A DNA stretch of 64,000 nucleotides from MGBC163016 sp964469815 (GCA_964469815.1 CAYXZC010000002.1:1-64000), one strand, 5' to 3'; counted from the stretch's first letter, positions 51,291-60,826 are shown. The notes: a model not told the origin generated them from the letters alone. Program-made: numbers and translations.

Positions 51291-52799
51291 ATGATCCGTC
51301 TCTACGATACGAAACAACATAAGAAGGTCGATTTCAAACCGATCCGGGAAGGCGAGGTCAGCATGTATGTGTGCGGGCCTACCGTCTACAACCGCATCCA
51401 TATCGGGAATGCGCGCACCTTCATCTCCTTTGACACGATCCGCAGATATCTGGAATGGCGCGGATTCGATGTGAAGTTCGTTCAGAACGTCACGGATGTG
51501 GATGACAAGATAATCAACAAGGCGAAGGAAGAAGGAAGATCAGCAGCTGAAGTAGCTTGCGAGTACACAGAGCATTTCATAGCCGATATGGAAGCTGCAG
51601 GCGTGAATCCTCCGACCATCCGTCCGAAAGCCACCGAAGAGATACCTTCCATGATCGCGATGATCGAAAAGCTCATAGAGCGGGGTCATGCCTATGAAGT
51701 TGATGGAGATGTTTATTTCTCCGTAAGATCCGATCCGCATTACGGATCCCTTTCCGGACGCAATGTCGATGAGATGGAAGCAGGGCATCGCGAGCTTCGA
51801 GCCGACGGGCAAGGCCTCGAGGACAGGAAGAAGGATCCTCTCGATTTTGCTCTCTGGAAAACGGCCAAGCCCGATGAGCCTTCTTGGGATTCTCCTTGGG
51901 GAAAAGGACGTCCGGGTTGGCACATAGAGTGCTCGGTGATGTCAGAGAAGTACCTCGGTCTTCCCTTCGACATCCATGGGGGCGGCGCCGACCTGGTGTT
52001 TCCCCACCATGAGAACGAATGCGCACAATCGGAATGCGCATGCGACAGCGTTTTCGCGAATTACTGGATGCATTCAGGGATGCTGCAGATCAACTCCGAG
52101 AAGATGAGCAAATCGCTTGGGAACTTCCTGCTGTTGCACGAAGTGCTCGAAGATGCACGGCCGCAAGCCCTTCGCATGCTGATGCTCCAAACCCACTATC
52201 GATCCCCACTCGATTTTTCCACTGAGCGCATGGATGAAGCCGATGCGGCTTTGACACGCATAGAGAACACGGTGAAGAACGTGGACTGGCTGTGCTCGAA
52301 TGCGGTCGATGGCATAGAGGATTCGCTCGATGATGTATCCATGCGATCGCTTGCAACGGATACCCATGAGAGCTTCATCGACGCGATGGATGATGACTTC
52401 AACGCCCCGGCGGCTTTGGGTGCGATCTTCTCGCTCGTGAGCTATCTGAATTCGCAGGTTGCCGACAAGACGCTTTCGGTAAATGATGCGGAAGCTGCGA
52501 TGGCTGCACGCGATGAGATCGTGGGTCTTTTGAACGTTTTGGGAATATCGATCACAGATGATCAGAGAGACGGTACTGCAAGCGATTATCCCGATGAGGT
52601 GATAGCATTGGCTTCTGATCTTGCCGGATACGGTGGAGCCAACGCGATGGAAGCGGTGGAGGCATTGCTCGAAGCACGCGGCACAGCGCGAGCGAACAAG
52701 GACTGGGCTCTTGCCGATGGTGTTCGCGATGGTCTTGCCGAGCTCGGATTCATCATCGAGGACACCCCTCAAGGTGCACGTGTGACCTTCGAGGGCTAG
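51291..52799 (+). CDS. cysS: Cysteinyl-tRNA synthetase
   Basis: A 502-residue class I synthetase. It has the zinc cysteine and HIGH-like motif in YVCGPTVYNRIHIGNAR, WHIECSVMSEKYLG and FPHHENECAQSE for zinc and substrate, and SEKMSKSLGN as the KMSKS loop. Length is normal. The ATG at 51291 has AAGGAG six bases upstream and is preferred over a TTG 18 bases earlier. It is the third gene of ispD-ispF-cysS, a common order in Gram-positives. Confidence 0.97.
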   Translation: MIRLYDTKQHKKVDFKPIREGEVSMYVCGPTVYNRIHIGNARTFISFDTIRRYLEWRGFDVKFVQNVTDVDDKIINKAKEEGRSAAEVACEYTEHFIADMEAAGVNPPTIRPKATEEIPSMIAMIEKLIERGHAYEVDGDVYFSVRSDPHYGSLSGRNVDEMEAGHRELRADGQGLEDRKKDPLDFALWKTAKPDEPSWDSPWGKGRPGWHIECSVMSEKYLGLPFDIHGGGADLVFPHHENECAQSECACDSVFANYWMHSGMLQINSEKMSKSLGNFLLLHEVLEDARPQALRMLMLQTHYRSPLDFSTERMDEADAALTRIENTVKNVDWLCSNAVDGIEDSLDDVSMRSLATDTHESFIDAMDDDFNAPAALGAIFSLVSYLNSQVADKTLSVNDAEAAMAARDEIVGLLNVLGISITDDQRDGTASDYPDEVIALASDLAGYGGANAMEAVEALLEARGTARANKDWALADGVRDGLAELGFIIEDTPQGARVTFEG

Positions 52800-52881
52800 A
52801 TCGCGAGCATCGTCATACACGGGGGTCGAACTCGAAGAAGAAGGACGATGATCCCGATCGTGCATCTCGTCTCAAGCCTTC

Positions 52882-52904
52882 GTAGCGCAGATCTTCAGAT
52901 CTGC
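52882..52904 (-). repeat. Dispersed palindromic repeat, divergent copy
   Basis: GTAG is followed after one base by GCAGATCT and AGATCTGC around a two-base centre. The layout is that of the other family members read on the opposite strand. It lies between the convergent cysS and clpC genes. Confidence 0.55.
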
Positions 52905-52931
52905 TGAACATTTCGTCTTGCTAAGAAACGC

Positions 52932-52960
52932 AAAAAAGAACGGAGCCGTTAGGCTCCGTT
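52932..52960 (-). terminator. Intrinsic terminator of clpC
   Basis: On the minus strand AACGGAGCC pairs with GGCTCCGTT around a four-base loop and is followed by CTTTTTT. It lies 27 bases after the clpC stop and is a strong terminator. Confidence 0.92.
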
Positions 52961-52987
52961 CCTGTTGTTGCGCCTTTGCGCTTAAGG

Positions 52988-55576
52988 CTATTCTCCCGAT
53001 GATCCTTCAAGCGAACCAGCAGGAGTGCGCGACGGGGTATAACCGGCGTTGCCCAGATCGAAGTTCGTGAGCAGGAGCTCCGCCTCTCGAGCGATGGAGT
53101 CGCGCTTGCGAGGTGCAGGGATCGAACCAGTGCCCTCGTTGAACACCAGGTGCATATCCTCCCCTTCTCCCTCAACATCGACATCAACCACAGATCCGCT
53201 TGTCCACCTGCCTTCGAGTATCTGTTCAGAGAGCGGATCCTCGAGCAAGCGCTGGATGGCGCGACGTAGCGGACGCGCACCGTAAGTGGTGTCCGTGCCT
53301 TCTTTGGCGATCATCTCGCGAGCAGCATCTGTTAGGTTGATCGTCATGTTCTGCTCGATCATGCGGTCGCGAAGATCGGCGACCATAAGATCCACGATCA
53401 GCTTGATCTCCTCTTTCGTGAGCGACTTGAACACGATGATCTCATCTATACGATTCAGGAACTCCGGCCTGAAGAGCTTCTTCATCTCCGCCATGACACG
53501 GCTCTTGATCTCTTTGTCCGAAAGTCCGTCCTGTCCTGATGGAGAGAACCCGAGTGTCGTGGACTGTGCGATATCACGCGCGCCCACATTAGAGGTCATG
53601 ATGATCACAGTGTTGCGGAAATCGACCGTTCTACCCTGTGCGTCCGTAAGACGCCCTTCCTCCAAGATCTGGAGCAGGATATTGAACACATCGGGATGCG
53701 CCTTCTCGATCTCATCGAAGAGCACGACCGAATACGGACGTTGACGAACCGCTTTGGTAAGCTGGCCGCCCTCATCGAATCCGACATATCCCGGAGGTGA
53801 ACCGACAAGACGGGATACCGTATGCTTTTCCATATACTCGGACATATCGAAGGTCAGAAGCGCATCTTCGGAATTGAAGAGGAATTCTGCCAACGCCTTG
53901 GAAAGCTCGGTCTTGCCAACTCCGGATGGGCCTAAGAAGATGAACGACCCTGCAGGGCGCTTCGGATCCTTCAGACCGGAGCGCGAACGGCGTATGGCCT
54001 TCGACAAAGCCGTGACAGCCTCATCTTGCCCGATGACGCGCTCGTGCAATGCCCCTTCCATACGGAGGAGCTTCTCGGTCTCTTCCTCAGTGAGGTTGGA
54101 CACGGGAACACCTGTCGACATCGAGATGACATCGGCGATGTCCTTCATGGTAACCTGCTGTACCTGCTTGGAGTTGTCTTCCTCCCACTTCTTCTCGACT
54201 TCGGCGCGCTTCGTCTTCAGCGCATCCTCTTCATCGCGAAGCGTTGCCGCACGTTCGAAGTTCTGATCCCCGATAGCCTTGTCCTTCTCCTGACGAACGC
54301 GACGTAGCTGATCGTCAAGCTCGCGAAGCTCGGGCGGCAAGGTCATATTGCGAATGCGCATGCGGGCGCCTGCCTCATCCATGACATCGATGGCCTTATC
54401 GGGCAGATACCTGTCTTGTATGTACCTGTTCGAAAGCGACACCGCAGCCTGGAGCGCCTCTTCTGTGAAATGAACCTGATGATGTGATTCGTATTTGTCG
54501 CGAAGCCCTTCCATGATGCGAACAGCCTGCTCTTCATTGGGTTCTTTGATGGTCAGCGGCTGGAAGCGCCTCTCGAGAGCAGAATCCTTCTCAAGATGCT
54601 TGCGATATTCCTCAAGGGTGGTCGCACCAATGATCTGGATCTCTCCACGCGACAGCGGGGGCTTGAGGATGGCAGCAGCGTCGATCGAGCCTTCAGCCGA
54701 TCCGGCGCCGATTATGGTATGGATCTCATCGATGAACAGAAGGACATTTCCATCATCCATCACCTCTTTGATGACTTTCTTCATGCGCTCTTCGAATTCG
54801 CCACGATATTTGGAGCCCGCAACGAGCGCTGATACATCGAGCGTTACAAGGCGCTTGTTGCGAAGAAGATCAGGAACCTGGTTTGCCACGATGAGCTGAG
54901 CCAGACCCTCCGCGATCGCGGTCTTGCCCACACCGGGCTCTCCCAAGATCAGCGGATTGTTCTTCTGCCTGCGCGATAGGATCTGCATGACGCGCTCTAT
55001 CTCAGCTGCGCGACCGATGACAGGATCGAGCTTACCCTCCTTCGCCTTCTTGGTCAGATCGGTGCCGAATTCCTTGAGCATGGATTCTTGACCACCGGAA
55101 AACGGATCGAACCCGGCTCGTCCCGCCATGACAGGCGACTGTCCCACGATATCGTTCATGGTGGAGCGGATATCATCACCTGATATCCCAAGGCGGTTCA
55201 ACACATCAAGCGCTGTTCCCTCACCCTCACGAACGATACCTAGCAGCAAATGCTCGGTCGATATGTATGACTGCCCCATCTGCATGGCCTCGCGAAGCGA
55301 ATTCTCCAGAACGCGCTTCACACGGGGGGTGAAGGAAAGGTGGCCGGACACATCAGCATCCTCATCGATCGTTGCAACCTGACGGATACTTTGGATCACG
55401 CCTTCGTATTCCACATTGAGCCGATCGAGGGCTTGTGCCGCCAAACCTTCCTTTTCGACTATCAGCCCGAGCAGGATATGCTCTGTGCCAACATAGGGCT
55501 GGTGAAGCTTGCGCGCTTCATCCTGCGCCAACACGAGCACCTTGCGGGCTTTGTCCGTAAACTTCTCAAATGACAT
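52988..55576 (-). CDS. clpC: Clp protease ATP-binding subunit ClpC
   Basis: An 862-residue Hsp100 unfoldase that feeds substrates to ClpP. Order: N-terminal double Clp repeat (MSFEKFTDKARKVLVLAQDE, VGTEHILLGL), AAA1 with GEPGVGKTAIAEGLA, a middle UVR-containing region (RQEKDKAIGDQNFERAATLR), AAA2 with GPSGVGKTELSKALAEF and a ClpP-contacting loop near TLGF. GAGG lies just before the ATG. The upstream operator is a perfect CIRCE element, which points to HrcA control. The ClpC type (not ClpA/B) is supported by UVR and the short middle domain. Confidence 0.96.
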   Translation of the reverse strand: MSFEKFTDKARKVLVLAQDEARKLHQPYVGTEHILLGLIVEKEGLAAQALDRLNVEYEGVIQSIRQVATIDEDADVSGHLSFTPRVKRVLENSLREAMQMGQSYISTEHLLLGIVREGEGTALDVLNRLGISGDDIRSTMNDIVGQSPVMAGRAGFDPFSGGQESMLKEFGTDLTKKAKEGKLDPVIGRAAEIERVMQILSRRQKNNPLILGEPGVGKTAIAEGLAQLIVANQVPDLLRNKRLVTLDVSALVAGSKYRGEFEERMKKVIKEVMDDGNVLLFIDEIHTIIGAGSAEGSIDAAAILKPPLSRGEIQIIGATTLEEYRKHLEKDSALERRFQPLTIKEPNEEQAVRIMEGLRDKYESHHQVHFTEEALQAAVSLSNRYIQDRYLPDKAIDVMDEAGARMRIRNMTLPPELRELDDQLRRVRQEKDKAIGDQNFERAATLRDEEDALKTKRAEVEKKWEEDNSKQVQQVTMKDIADVISMSTGVPVSNLTEEETEKLLRMEGALHERVIGQDEAVTALSKAIRRSRSGLKDPKRPAGSFIFLGPSGVGKTELSKALAEFLFNSEDALLTFDMSEYMEKHTVSRLVGSPPGYVGFDEGGQLTKAVRQRPYSVVLFDEIEKAHPDVFNILLQILEEGRLTDAQGRTVDFRNTVIIMTSNVGARDIAQSTTLGFSPSGQDGLSDKEIKSRVMAEMKKLFRPEFLNRIDEIIVFKSLTKEEIKLIVDLMVADLRDRMIEQNMTINLTDAAREMIAKEGTDTTYGARPLRRAIQRLLEDPLSEQILEGRWTSGSVVDVDVEGEGEDMHLVFNEGTGSIPAPRKRDSIAREAELLLTNFDLGNAGYTPSRTPAGSLEGSSGE

Positions 55577-55618
55577 TTTGCCTCGTTTCTAACATGCTCA
55601 CTTTCATTGTTCGGAGTA

Positions 55619-55648
55619 ATTTTAGCACTCATGGTCTATGAGTGCTAA
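55619..55648 (-). promoter_or_regulatory. CIRCE operator overlapping the clpC promoter
   Basis: TTAGCACTC, nine bases, then GAGTGCTAA (55622-55648) is a perfect match to the CIRCE consensus bound by the heat-shock repressor HrcA. On the minus strand TTAGCA and TAAAAT hexamers are 18 bases apart and overlap both half-sites, so HrcA would block polymerase directly. The distance to the clpC start (about 46 bases) is normal. HrcA itself is not encoded in the window. Confidence 0.93.
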
Positions 55649-55739
55649 CCATGCACAGATGGTTCATTAGTGCTACACAAATCGACCCACGAACCCATTT
55701 GCAAAACTCGTTGAAGATGGCGGCCTTGATCGTACACAT

Positions 55740-55764
55740 GTGGCAGGTTAAAACCTGCCACTAC
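55740..55764 (+). repeat. Dispersed palindromic repeat, copy C
   Basis: GTGGCAGGTT and AACCTGCCAC surround a central AA (10-bp perfect stem), with CTAC at the right edge. It lies in the 316-base spacer between the AI-2E family gene and clpC, paired with an inverted copy 30 bases further on. Confidence 0.75.
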
Positions 55765-55794
55765 GCAACAACCGGATGTATTTCTGTACGCCGT

Positions 55795-55819
55795 GTAGTG
55801 GGCGGTCTTGACCGCCCAC
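55795..55819 (-). repeat. Dispersed palindromic repeat, copy D (inverted)
   Basis: GTAG then TGGGCGGTC, TT and GACCGCCCA form a 9-10-bp stem in the orientation opposite to copy C. The pair encloses 30 bases and may be a small composite unit. The rest of the 55649-55892 spacer holds nothing that I recognise. Confidence 0.75.
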
Positions 55820-55892
55820 AAGCATGCATCCACTTGCATTATATGAACGAAGTCTTCTCAAATGCGAAAAGGGGAGTTTTCGAACTTGGATG

Positions 55893-57365
55893 CTATTTCT
55901 TGGACGAATGATGCGCGATATCTCGCTTTATGCGCTCTTCGATCTCGTCCTTATCCTTCTTTAATTGATCCTTATCCTTCTTGAGCTGGTCTTTGAGGCT
56001 CTTGTTAGATTTCGTACCGGTAGCATCCTTGAGGGGATCCACTTCCTCATCATCATCCGAATCGCCCTTGAAGAAAACGCCATCATCGGAGACGATCTTG
56101 CGGCCGGTCTTGCGCTCGAAATAGAAGATGAAGCAAGACTTTATAACGGCAACAGCGGGAATAGCGAACAACATGCCCACGAGCGATCCGAGAAGACCGC
56201 TCATCGCCCCGCCGATCGCACTTCCGATCATCATGGCTATCAAGGTTAGAGCCGGATGCACATCCACTGAAGACTGCATGATCTTCGGAGAAACGAACGT
56301 GTAGACGAACTGCTGGATGACAACGGTTCCAGCGATCGCTATGAGAGCGGTGATAGGACTTACGAAAATAGCGGATATGGCAGCTACAGCACCCCCGATC
56401 CACGGACCGATGATCGGGATGATGTTCATCACACCGGTGATGACACCCAATGCCGAGGCATTCGGGATTCCCAAGATGGCAAAGAGTATGCCGCAACCAA
56501 GCCCTATGATGAAGCACTGGATGAGCGTTCCTTTGATATATCCGCCCATTATGCGAGTGAACGTGATATGCAGGAAATGCGCGCTGTCATAGAACTTCGG
56601 AGAGATGATCCTCTTTGCTTCGTTGCCAAGAGCTGGAAGCTCCAACAAGATCCAAAACGCTATGACGAGCGCAAATCCAATGGCCAAGAAGCTGTTCGCC
56701 ACGGTGGTTCCGAAATCAACAACGGCATTCGCAGCTCCAGAAGCCATGGAAGAGGCCCAACTGGACATCGAATCCTCCGCGCTCTTGACGAAGCTCTGCA
56801 CGCTCTCATTGTCCAACCAATGACCATAGTTCTTATAGACCTCATCGGTCCAACTGCGGATAGCTTCCATATAAGTAGGGATGCTGGAAACGATATCAGC
56901 GAACTGGGTATTCAGTCCGAATACAGGAGAGAACATCAGAAGGCCTATCACAGCCAGCACCAAGAACATGACGATATAGCTTATGGTCGTGCCCACACCA
57001 CGGTTGACGCCTTTTTTCTGAAGACCGTTCACGATCCCGCGCAGGCAGAACACGAACACCAAGGTCCAGATCAGGATGGATACCGGAATGGACAGGACGC
57101 GCAACAGGTATATCCCCACACCTACCAAAACGATGACGCCCACGATAGACCAGACCAGCATGAACGCCCGGCGAAGCTTCAGATTGCCATCGAGGTATCT
57201 TCTATAGGCAGAACCGTTATCAGATCCATCCTCTTTCGGAGACACAGGAACAGCAGCATCCTCTTCTTTGCCCGGCTCTGTTCCATCAGGATGCTGAACG
57301 CCGTCTGAAGAGATACTCAGATCCAACGAATCAGCGCCCTTTTGCTTTTCACGAACCTCAGACAA
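55893..57365 (-). CDS. AI-2E family transporter
   Basis: A 490-residue membrane protein. About eight membrane spans are visible, starting with AFMLVWSIVGVIVLVGVGIYLL, followed by the family regions around FVKSAEDSMSSWASSMASG and the late IPIIGPWIGGAVAAISAI and LLGSLVGMLFAIPAVAVIK. The N-terminal 60 residues are acidic and the C-terminal 80 are highly charged with KKDKDQLKKDKDEIEERIKR. The family includes autoinducer-2 exporters and Na+/H+ antiporters. It starts at a TTG with GGAG six bases upstream. Confidence 0.9.
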   Translation of the reverse strand: MSEVREKQKGADSLDLSISSDGVQHPDGTEPGKEEDAAVPVSPKEDGSDNGSAYRRYLDGNLKLRRAFMLVWSIVGVIVLVGVGIYLLRVLSIPVSILIWTLVFVFCLRGIVNGLQKKGVNRGVGTTISYIVMFLVLAVIGLLMFSPVFGLNTQFADIVSSIPTYMEAIRSWTDEVYKNYGHWLDNESVQSFVKSAEDSMSSWASSMASGAANAVVDFGTTVANSFLAIGFALVIAFWILLELPALGNEAKRIISPKFYDSAHFLHITFTRIMGGYIKGTLIQCFIIGLGCGILFAILGIPNASALGVITGVMNIIPIIGPWIGGAVAAISAIFVSPITALIAIAGTVVIQQFVYTFVSPKIMQSSVDVHPALTLIAMMIGSAIGGAMSGLLGSLVGMLFAIPAVAVIKSCFIFYFERKTGRKIVSDDGVFFKGDSDDDEEVDPLKDATGTKSNKSLKDQLKKDKDQLKKDKDEIEERIKRDIAHHSSKK

Positions 57366-57432
57366 TTACAGCTCCATAGACCTTAGATACCGATACCTGA
57401 ATGCATTCCGACAAACTGCAGGAAAGATGAAC

Positions 57433-58107
57433 CTAAGATGCGCTTTCTGTATCTTCCAGCGTATCGACCGTTACCTGATAATCCACTTTATCCATGATGC
57501 GATCAGAGGATGCATCCATCTTCTCTTTCTTCGCTTCCTCTTTGATCTGGGCATCTTCGCTTGCCCGTTTCTGGTCTTCCTTCTTCTTGCGCCTCTCCTC
57601 GATAGTCTCGGCTGCGACATCGCCCATCTCGTCTATGAAGTCAACGATGGGATTGCCCGATCCATCATCTTGTTGGCCACCACCGAGCTCAACAGACTCC
57701 TCGCTTGCATACTTCGGAGAGAACTTCTTCTTTATCTTCTTCGTAGCGCTGGTAACGAAATCGAGCGGAGCGCTGGTCACGGAATCAACTGTATTGACCG
57801 TTTTCGAGACCGACCCCGTGATGTTTCCGACGTCCTCTAGGATCTCATCAACGCGCATTATCTCAAGATTGGCGGCATCCACTGTAAGGGAAACGCGATC
57901 CACAAGAGGATCGACCTTTTGGATGATCGGTTGTATATCGGTGCTGATCTTCTCTACATTGGCAATGGTGGGCTCGATCTGGGTCACGACCTTCGTAACG
58001 CTTGAGCGTGTTCGGCGCACTGTGAGCGCAAGCTCTACAACAAGCCAAACTATAGCAGCCCCGACCACGACAAGAACCACGCATAAGATGATGTCATTGA
58101 TGCTCAT
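57433..58107 (-). CDS. DUF948-like membrane protein
   Basis: A 224-residue protein with an N-terminal span (ILCVVLVVVGAAIVWLVVEL) then a long amphipathic helical region containing repeated xxV/I heptads (TSVxVxVxxIxP), as in DUF948 proteins, and a charged C-terminal coiled-coil tail (EERRKKKEDQKR). Such proteins sit on the inner membrane face of Gram-positives with no known role. The ATG at 58107 has GGAG six bases upstream. It lies just before the AI-2E family gene in the same direction. Confidence 0.75.
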   Translation of the reverse strand: MSINDIILCVVLVVVGAAIVWLVVELALTVRRTRSSVTKVVTQIEPTIANVEKISTDIQPIIQKVDPLVDRVSLTVDAANLEIMRVDEILEDVGNITGSVSKTVNTVDSVTSAPLDFVTSATKKIKKKFSPKYASEESVELGGGQQDDGSGNPIVDFIDEMGDVAAETIEERRKKKEDQKRASEDAQIKEEAKKEKMDASSDRIMDKVDYQVTVDTLEDTESAS

Positions 58108-58239
58108 AAACAACTCCTGTACTAGTTCGTTATTCCTGACCTAGATGCATGAACCAATAAAAGTCTAAAGCAATTTTTCAGTTATTCTAACTGCTAAACG
58201 AATTGCTGTCCTTTGATTCCGTAGATGGTTTACGCTCTG

Positions 58240-59676
58240 TTAATTTTTCTTGTTCGCACGCCTCTTCTTAGGGTGCGTTGGCATCCCATCGGTGGGATCC
58301 GATGAAGGTTTGACGTCCTTGGGACTAATAGGCGCATCGGCAGGCGAGACAGGCGCATCCTGCACAGAGCGCCGATCGCGCAATGTGGAATCGATCCTAT
58401 AGGATTCCCACCCGCGATCGCTGGGATGATAGAATGCGCCCTTCTCCAGTCCATCGGGCAGGTACTGTTGATCGACCCAGGCTCCGGGATAATTATGGGG
58501 ATACCTATATTGCCCGTAGTTCTCAGAACCGGGACGATGCCGATCGCGAAGATGATCCGGCACTTTGCGAAGAGAACCCTTGCGAACTTCGTTGAGCGCC
58601 TCGAAGATGCCGCACGCAGCATTCGACTTCGGAGCAAGCGCCATATAAGTTGCAGCTTGAGCCAAGATGAGCTGGCATTCGGGATAACCGATGACCTCAG
58701 CGGATCTGAAAGCGGCTTCGGCTATCAGCAATGCTTGGGGATCCGCGTTTCCGATATCTTCTGCAGCAAGGATGAATATGCGCCTTGCGATGAACTTAGG
58801 ATCCTCCCCGCCATCGATCATGCGCGCCAGCCAATATAGCGCTGCATCAGGATCGGATCCTCGCATGGATTTGATGAAGGCGGATATGATGTCGTAGTGC
58901 ATATCCTTGTTCTTATCATATGGAAGAGACCGATGGGGTGTGGCCTTCACGATGATATCTTCCGTGATCAAAGCCGGCTTCTTCCGTGTTCCGGGCGAGA
59001 GCATCTCGGATGCCAGTTCAAGCGTTGTAAGGGCGGATCGCGCATCGCCACCGGCAAGCGTTATGATGACCTTGCGTGCATCCTCATCAAGATCGTATCT
59101 GCCATCTAGCCCACGAGGGCTGGAAATAGCACGGGTCAAAAGCTCGGAGATATCCTCATCCTCCAAGGAATGCAATTCCACCACACGGGATCGGGAGAGC
59201 AGCGCCGTGTTCACCTCGAAATACGGATTCTCCGTAGTGGCGCCGATGAGCACGACGGTGCGGTTCTCGACCGCATGCAACAAAGCATCCTGCTGGCTTC
59301 GGTTGAAACGGTGGATCTCGTCGATGAAGAGGATGGTCTTGATACCGCCGGATATGAGCCGCTTTTCGGCTGCGGCGATCTCGCGTCGGAGGTCGGAGAC
59401 CGTCCCTCCGATAGCGGACACCTCGACGAATGTCGCCTTTGTGGTCTCTGCGATAACATGAGCGATAGATGTCTTACCGGTGCCTGCCGGACCAAATAGG
59501 ATCACAGAACTTAGGGTGTCAGATTCGATGGCCGCACGCAGCCAACTGTCCTGCCCGACCGCTTCACGCTGTCCGACCACCTCATCGAGCGCACGCGGAC
59601 GAAGGCGCACGGCAAGGGGCGCAGCTTTCAGGCGTTGCTCATCTTCCATCTCTTTGAACAGGCTCGTTGTTTCCAT
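58240..59676 (-). CDS. rarA: Replication-associated recombination protein A
   Basis: A 478-residue AAA+ ATPase of the RarA/MgsA/WRNIP1 family that acts at stalled forks. Walker A is FGPAGTGKTSIAHVIAET, Walker B ILFIDEIHRFNRSQQDALL, sensor 1 GATTENPYFEVNTALLSRS, and the C-terminal tetramer region has YHPSDRGWES. A charged tail of about 50 residues follows. The start has no clear ribosome site, and another ATG lies nine codons in. Confidence 0.93.
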   Translation of the reverse strand: METTSLFKEMEDEQRLKAAPLAVRLRPRALDEVVGQREAVGQDSWLRAAIESDTLSSVILFGPAGTGKTSIAHVIAETTKATFVEVSAIGGTVSDLRREIAAAEKRLISGGIKTILFIDEIHRFNRSQQDALLHAVENRTVVLIGATTENPYFEVNTALLSRSRVVELHSLEDEDISELLTRAISSPRGLDGRYDLDEDARKVIITLAGGDARSALTTLELASEMLSPGTRKKPALITEDIIVKATPHRSLPYDKNKDMHYDIISAFIKSMRGSDPDAALYWLARMIDGGEDPKFIARRIFILAAEDIGNADPQALLIAEAAFRSAEVIGYPECQLILAQAATYMALAPKSNAACGIFEALNEVRKGSLRKVPDHLRDRHRPGSENYGQYRYPHNYPGAWVDQQYLPDGLEKGAFYHPSDRGWESYRIDSTLRDRRSVQDAPVSPADAPISPKDVKPSSDPTDGMPTHPKKRRANKKN

Positions 59677-59787
59677 GAGACAATGTTAGCACGGAAAGCA
59701 AAATCGAACAAATGTTTTACTGATTTGTTGACCTACAACGACCAACGAAATCATCGCGCTCATGTGGCAGGATGAATCCGCCCTTAT

Positions 59788-59812
59788 GTGGGCGGTTAAA
59801 ACCGCCCACTAC
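59788..59812 (+). repeat. Dispersed palindromic repeat, copy E
   Basis: GTGGGCGGTT and AACCGCCCAC surround AA (10-bp perfect stem) with CTAC at the right edge. A degenerate extra unit (GGCAGGAT/ATCCGCC) lies just before it at about 59766-59783. Both are between galU and rarA. Confidence 0.75.
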
Positions 59813-59882
59813 ACATCAACCGGAAATGTTGCCTTCCCAAGCGCCCATCACACAACAACCTGGGGAGGGTGATCCACTATCA

Positions 59883-60686
59883 TCATTTGCCCAAAAGAGC
59901 GTTATTGGTGGCAAGCCAACTCTCTATGGTTCCTGTATCAAAGCCTTCTGCGGGATCGATTACGAGCGCATACATCTCCTCATCGGCAAGAACCGCCTCG
60001 AGCGCATCGGTGAGCTGGATCTCTCCCCCAACACCTGGCTTCACATCCTCGAGCAGTTCCATCACCCGCGGAGATAGGAGATATCGCCCGAACACGGCAA
60101 GATTGGTAGGCGCATCCTCGAGCGCTGGCTTCTCGACGAGCTTGTCGATCTTCCATACACCGGGCTCGACCTCCTTGCCGGATATTATTCCGAAACGGCT
60201 GACCTCATCATCGGGAACGGGCATCACCGCGATAACGGATGCCCCACCATGAGCATCGGAGATCTTCTGCATAGCGGGAAGCATCCCGTTGTTCGGAACG
60301 AGAACATCACCGAGAAGAACATAGAACGCATCGCCTGCGGCTGCCTCCTTCGCGCAAAGAACGGCATGCCCTAACCCGAGCGCTTCTTCCTGGTAAACGA
60401 ACTCGACCGGAAGGCTGCCCACATGCTCCACCGCATCGGCATACTTATCCTTCCCGCGCTCGCGAAGCAGCGCGACAAGATCGGGATCGGGAGCGAAGTG
60501 ATCCTCTATGGCCTTCTTGCTCCGCGAATTGACGATGACGACCCCATCTGCATCGGAAGCCAAACCCTCTTCCACCACATATTGAATAGCAGGCCTGTCT
60601 CCGACGAGCAGCATCTCTTTGGGAACAGCCTTCGTTGCAGGAAGAAAGCGGGTTCCAAGCCCCGCTGCAGGTATGATCGCCTTCAT
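59883..60686 (-). CDS. galU: UTP-glucose-1-phosphate uridylyltransferase
   Basis: A 267-residue nucleotidyltransferase that makes UDP-glucose for cell-surface glycans. The motif AAGLGTRFLPATKAVPKEML is at the start, VEEGLASDADGVVIVNSRSK follows, and EEALGLGHAVLCAKEAAAGD and the late GVGGEIQLTDALE are typical. It is a little shorter than most GalU (about 290), lacking only the extreme C-terminus. AGGA lies six bases before the ATG. Confidence 0.95.
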   Translation of the reverse strand: MKAIIPAAGLGTRFLPATKAVPKEMLLVGDRPAIQYVVEEGLASDADGVVIVNSRSKKAIEDHFAPDPDLVALLRERGKDKYADAVEHVGSLPVEFVYQEEALGLGHAVLCAKEAAAGDAFYVLLGDVLVPNNGMLPAMQKISDAHGGASVIAVMPVPDDEVSRFGIISGKEVEPGVWKIDKLVEKPALEDAPTNLAVFGRYLLSPRVMELLEDVKPGVGGEIQLTDALEAVLADEEMYALVIDPAEGFDTGTIESWLATNNALLGK

Positions 60687-60771
60687 TCGGTGTCCTAACT
60701 CTTGATGTATTCTTGATGTATGAAAGAAACTCTTTCCGGATTATACCTTGAGTCGTATCACTAGTCGCCGT

Positions 60772-60809
60772 GTGACAAGCGTGTAACAAGCGGACGTATA
60801 ACTTGTCAC
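60772..60809. repeat. Inverted repeat between the SDR and galU genes
   Basis: GTGACAAG and CTTGTCAC are exact inverted repeats separated by 22 bases that contain another ACAAGC copy. It could be a binding site or the 3' end hairpin of the SDR gene. There is no T-run. Confidence 0.4.
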
Positions 60810-60826
60810 GTTTAAGAGCCCATTGC

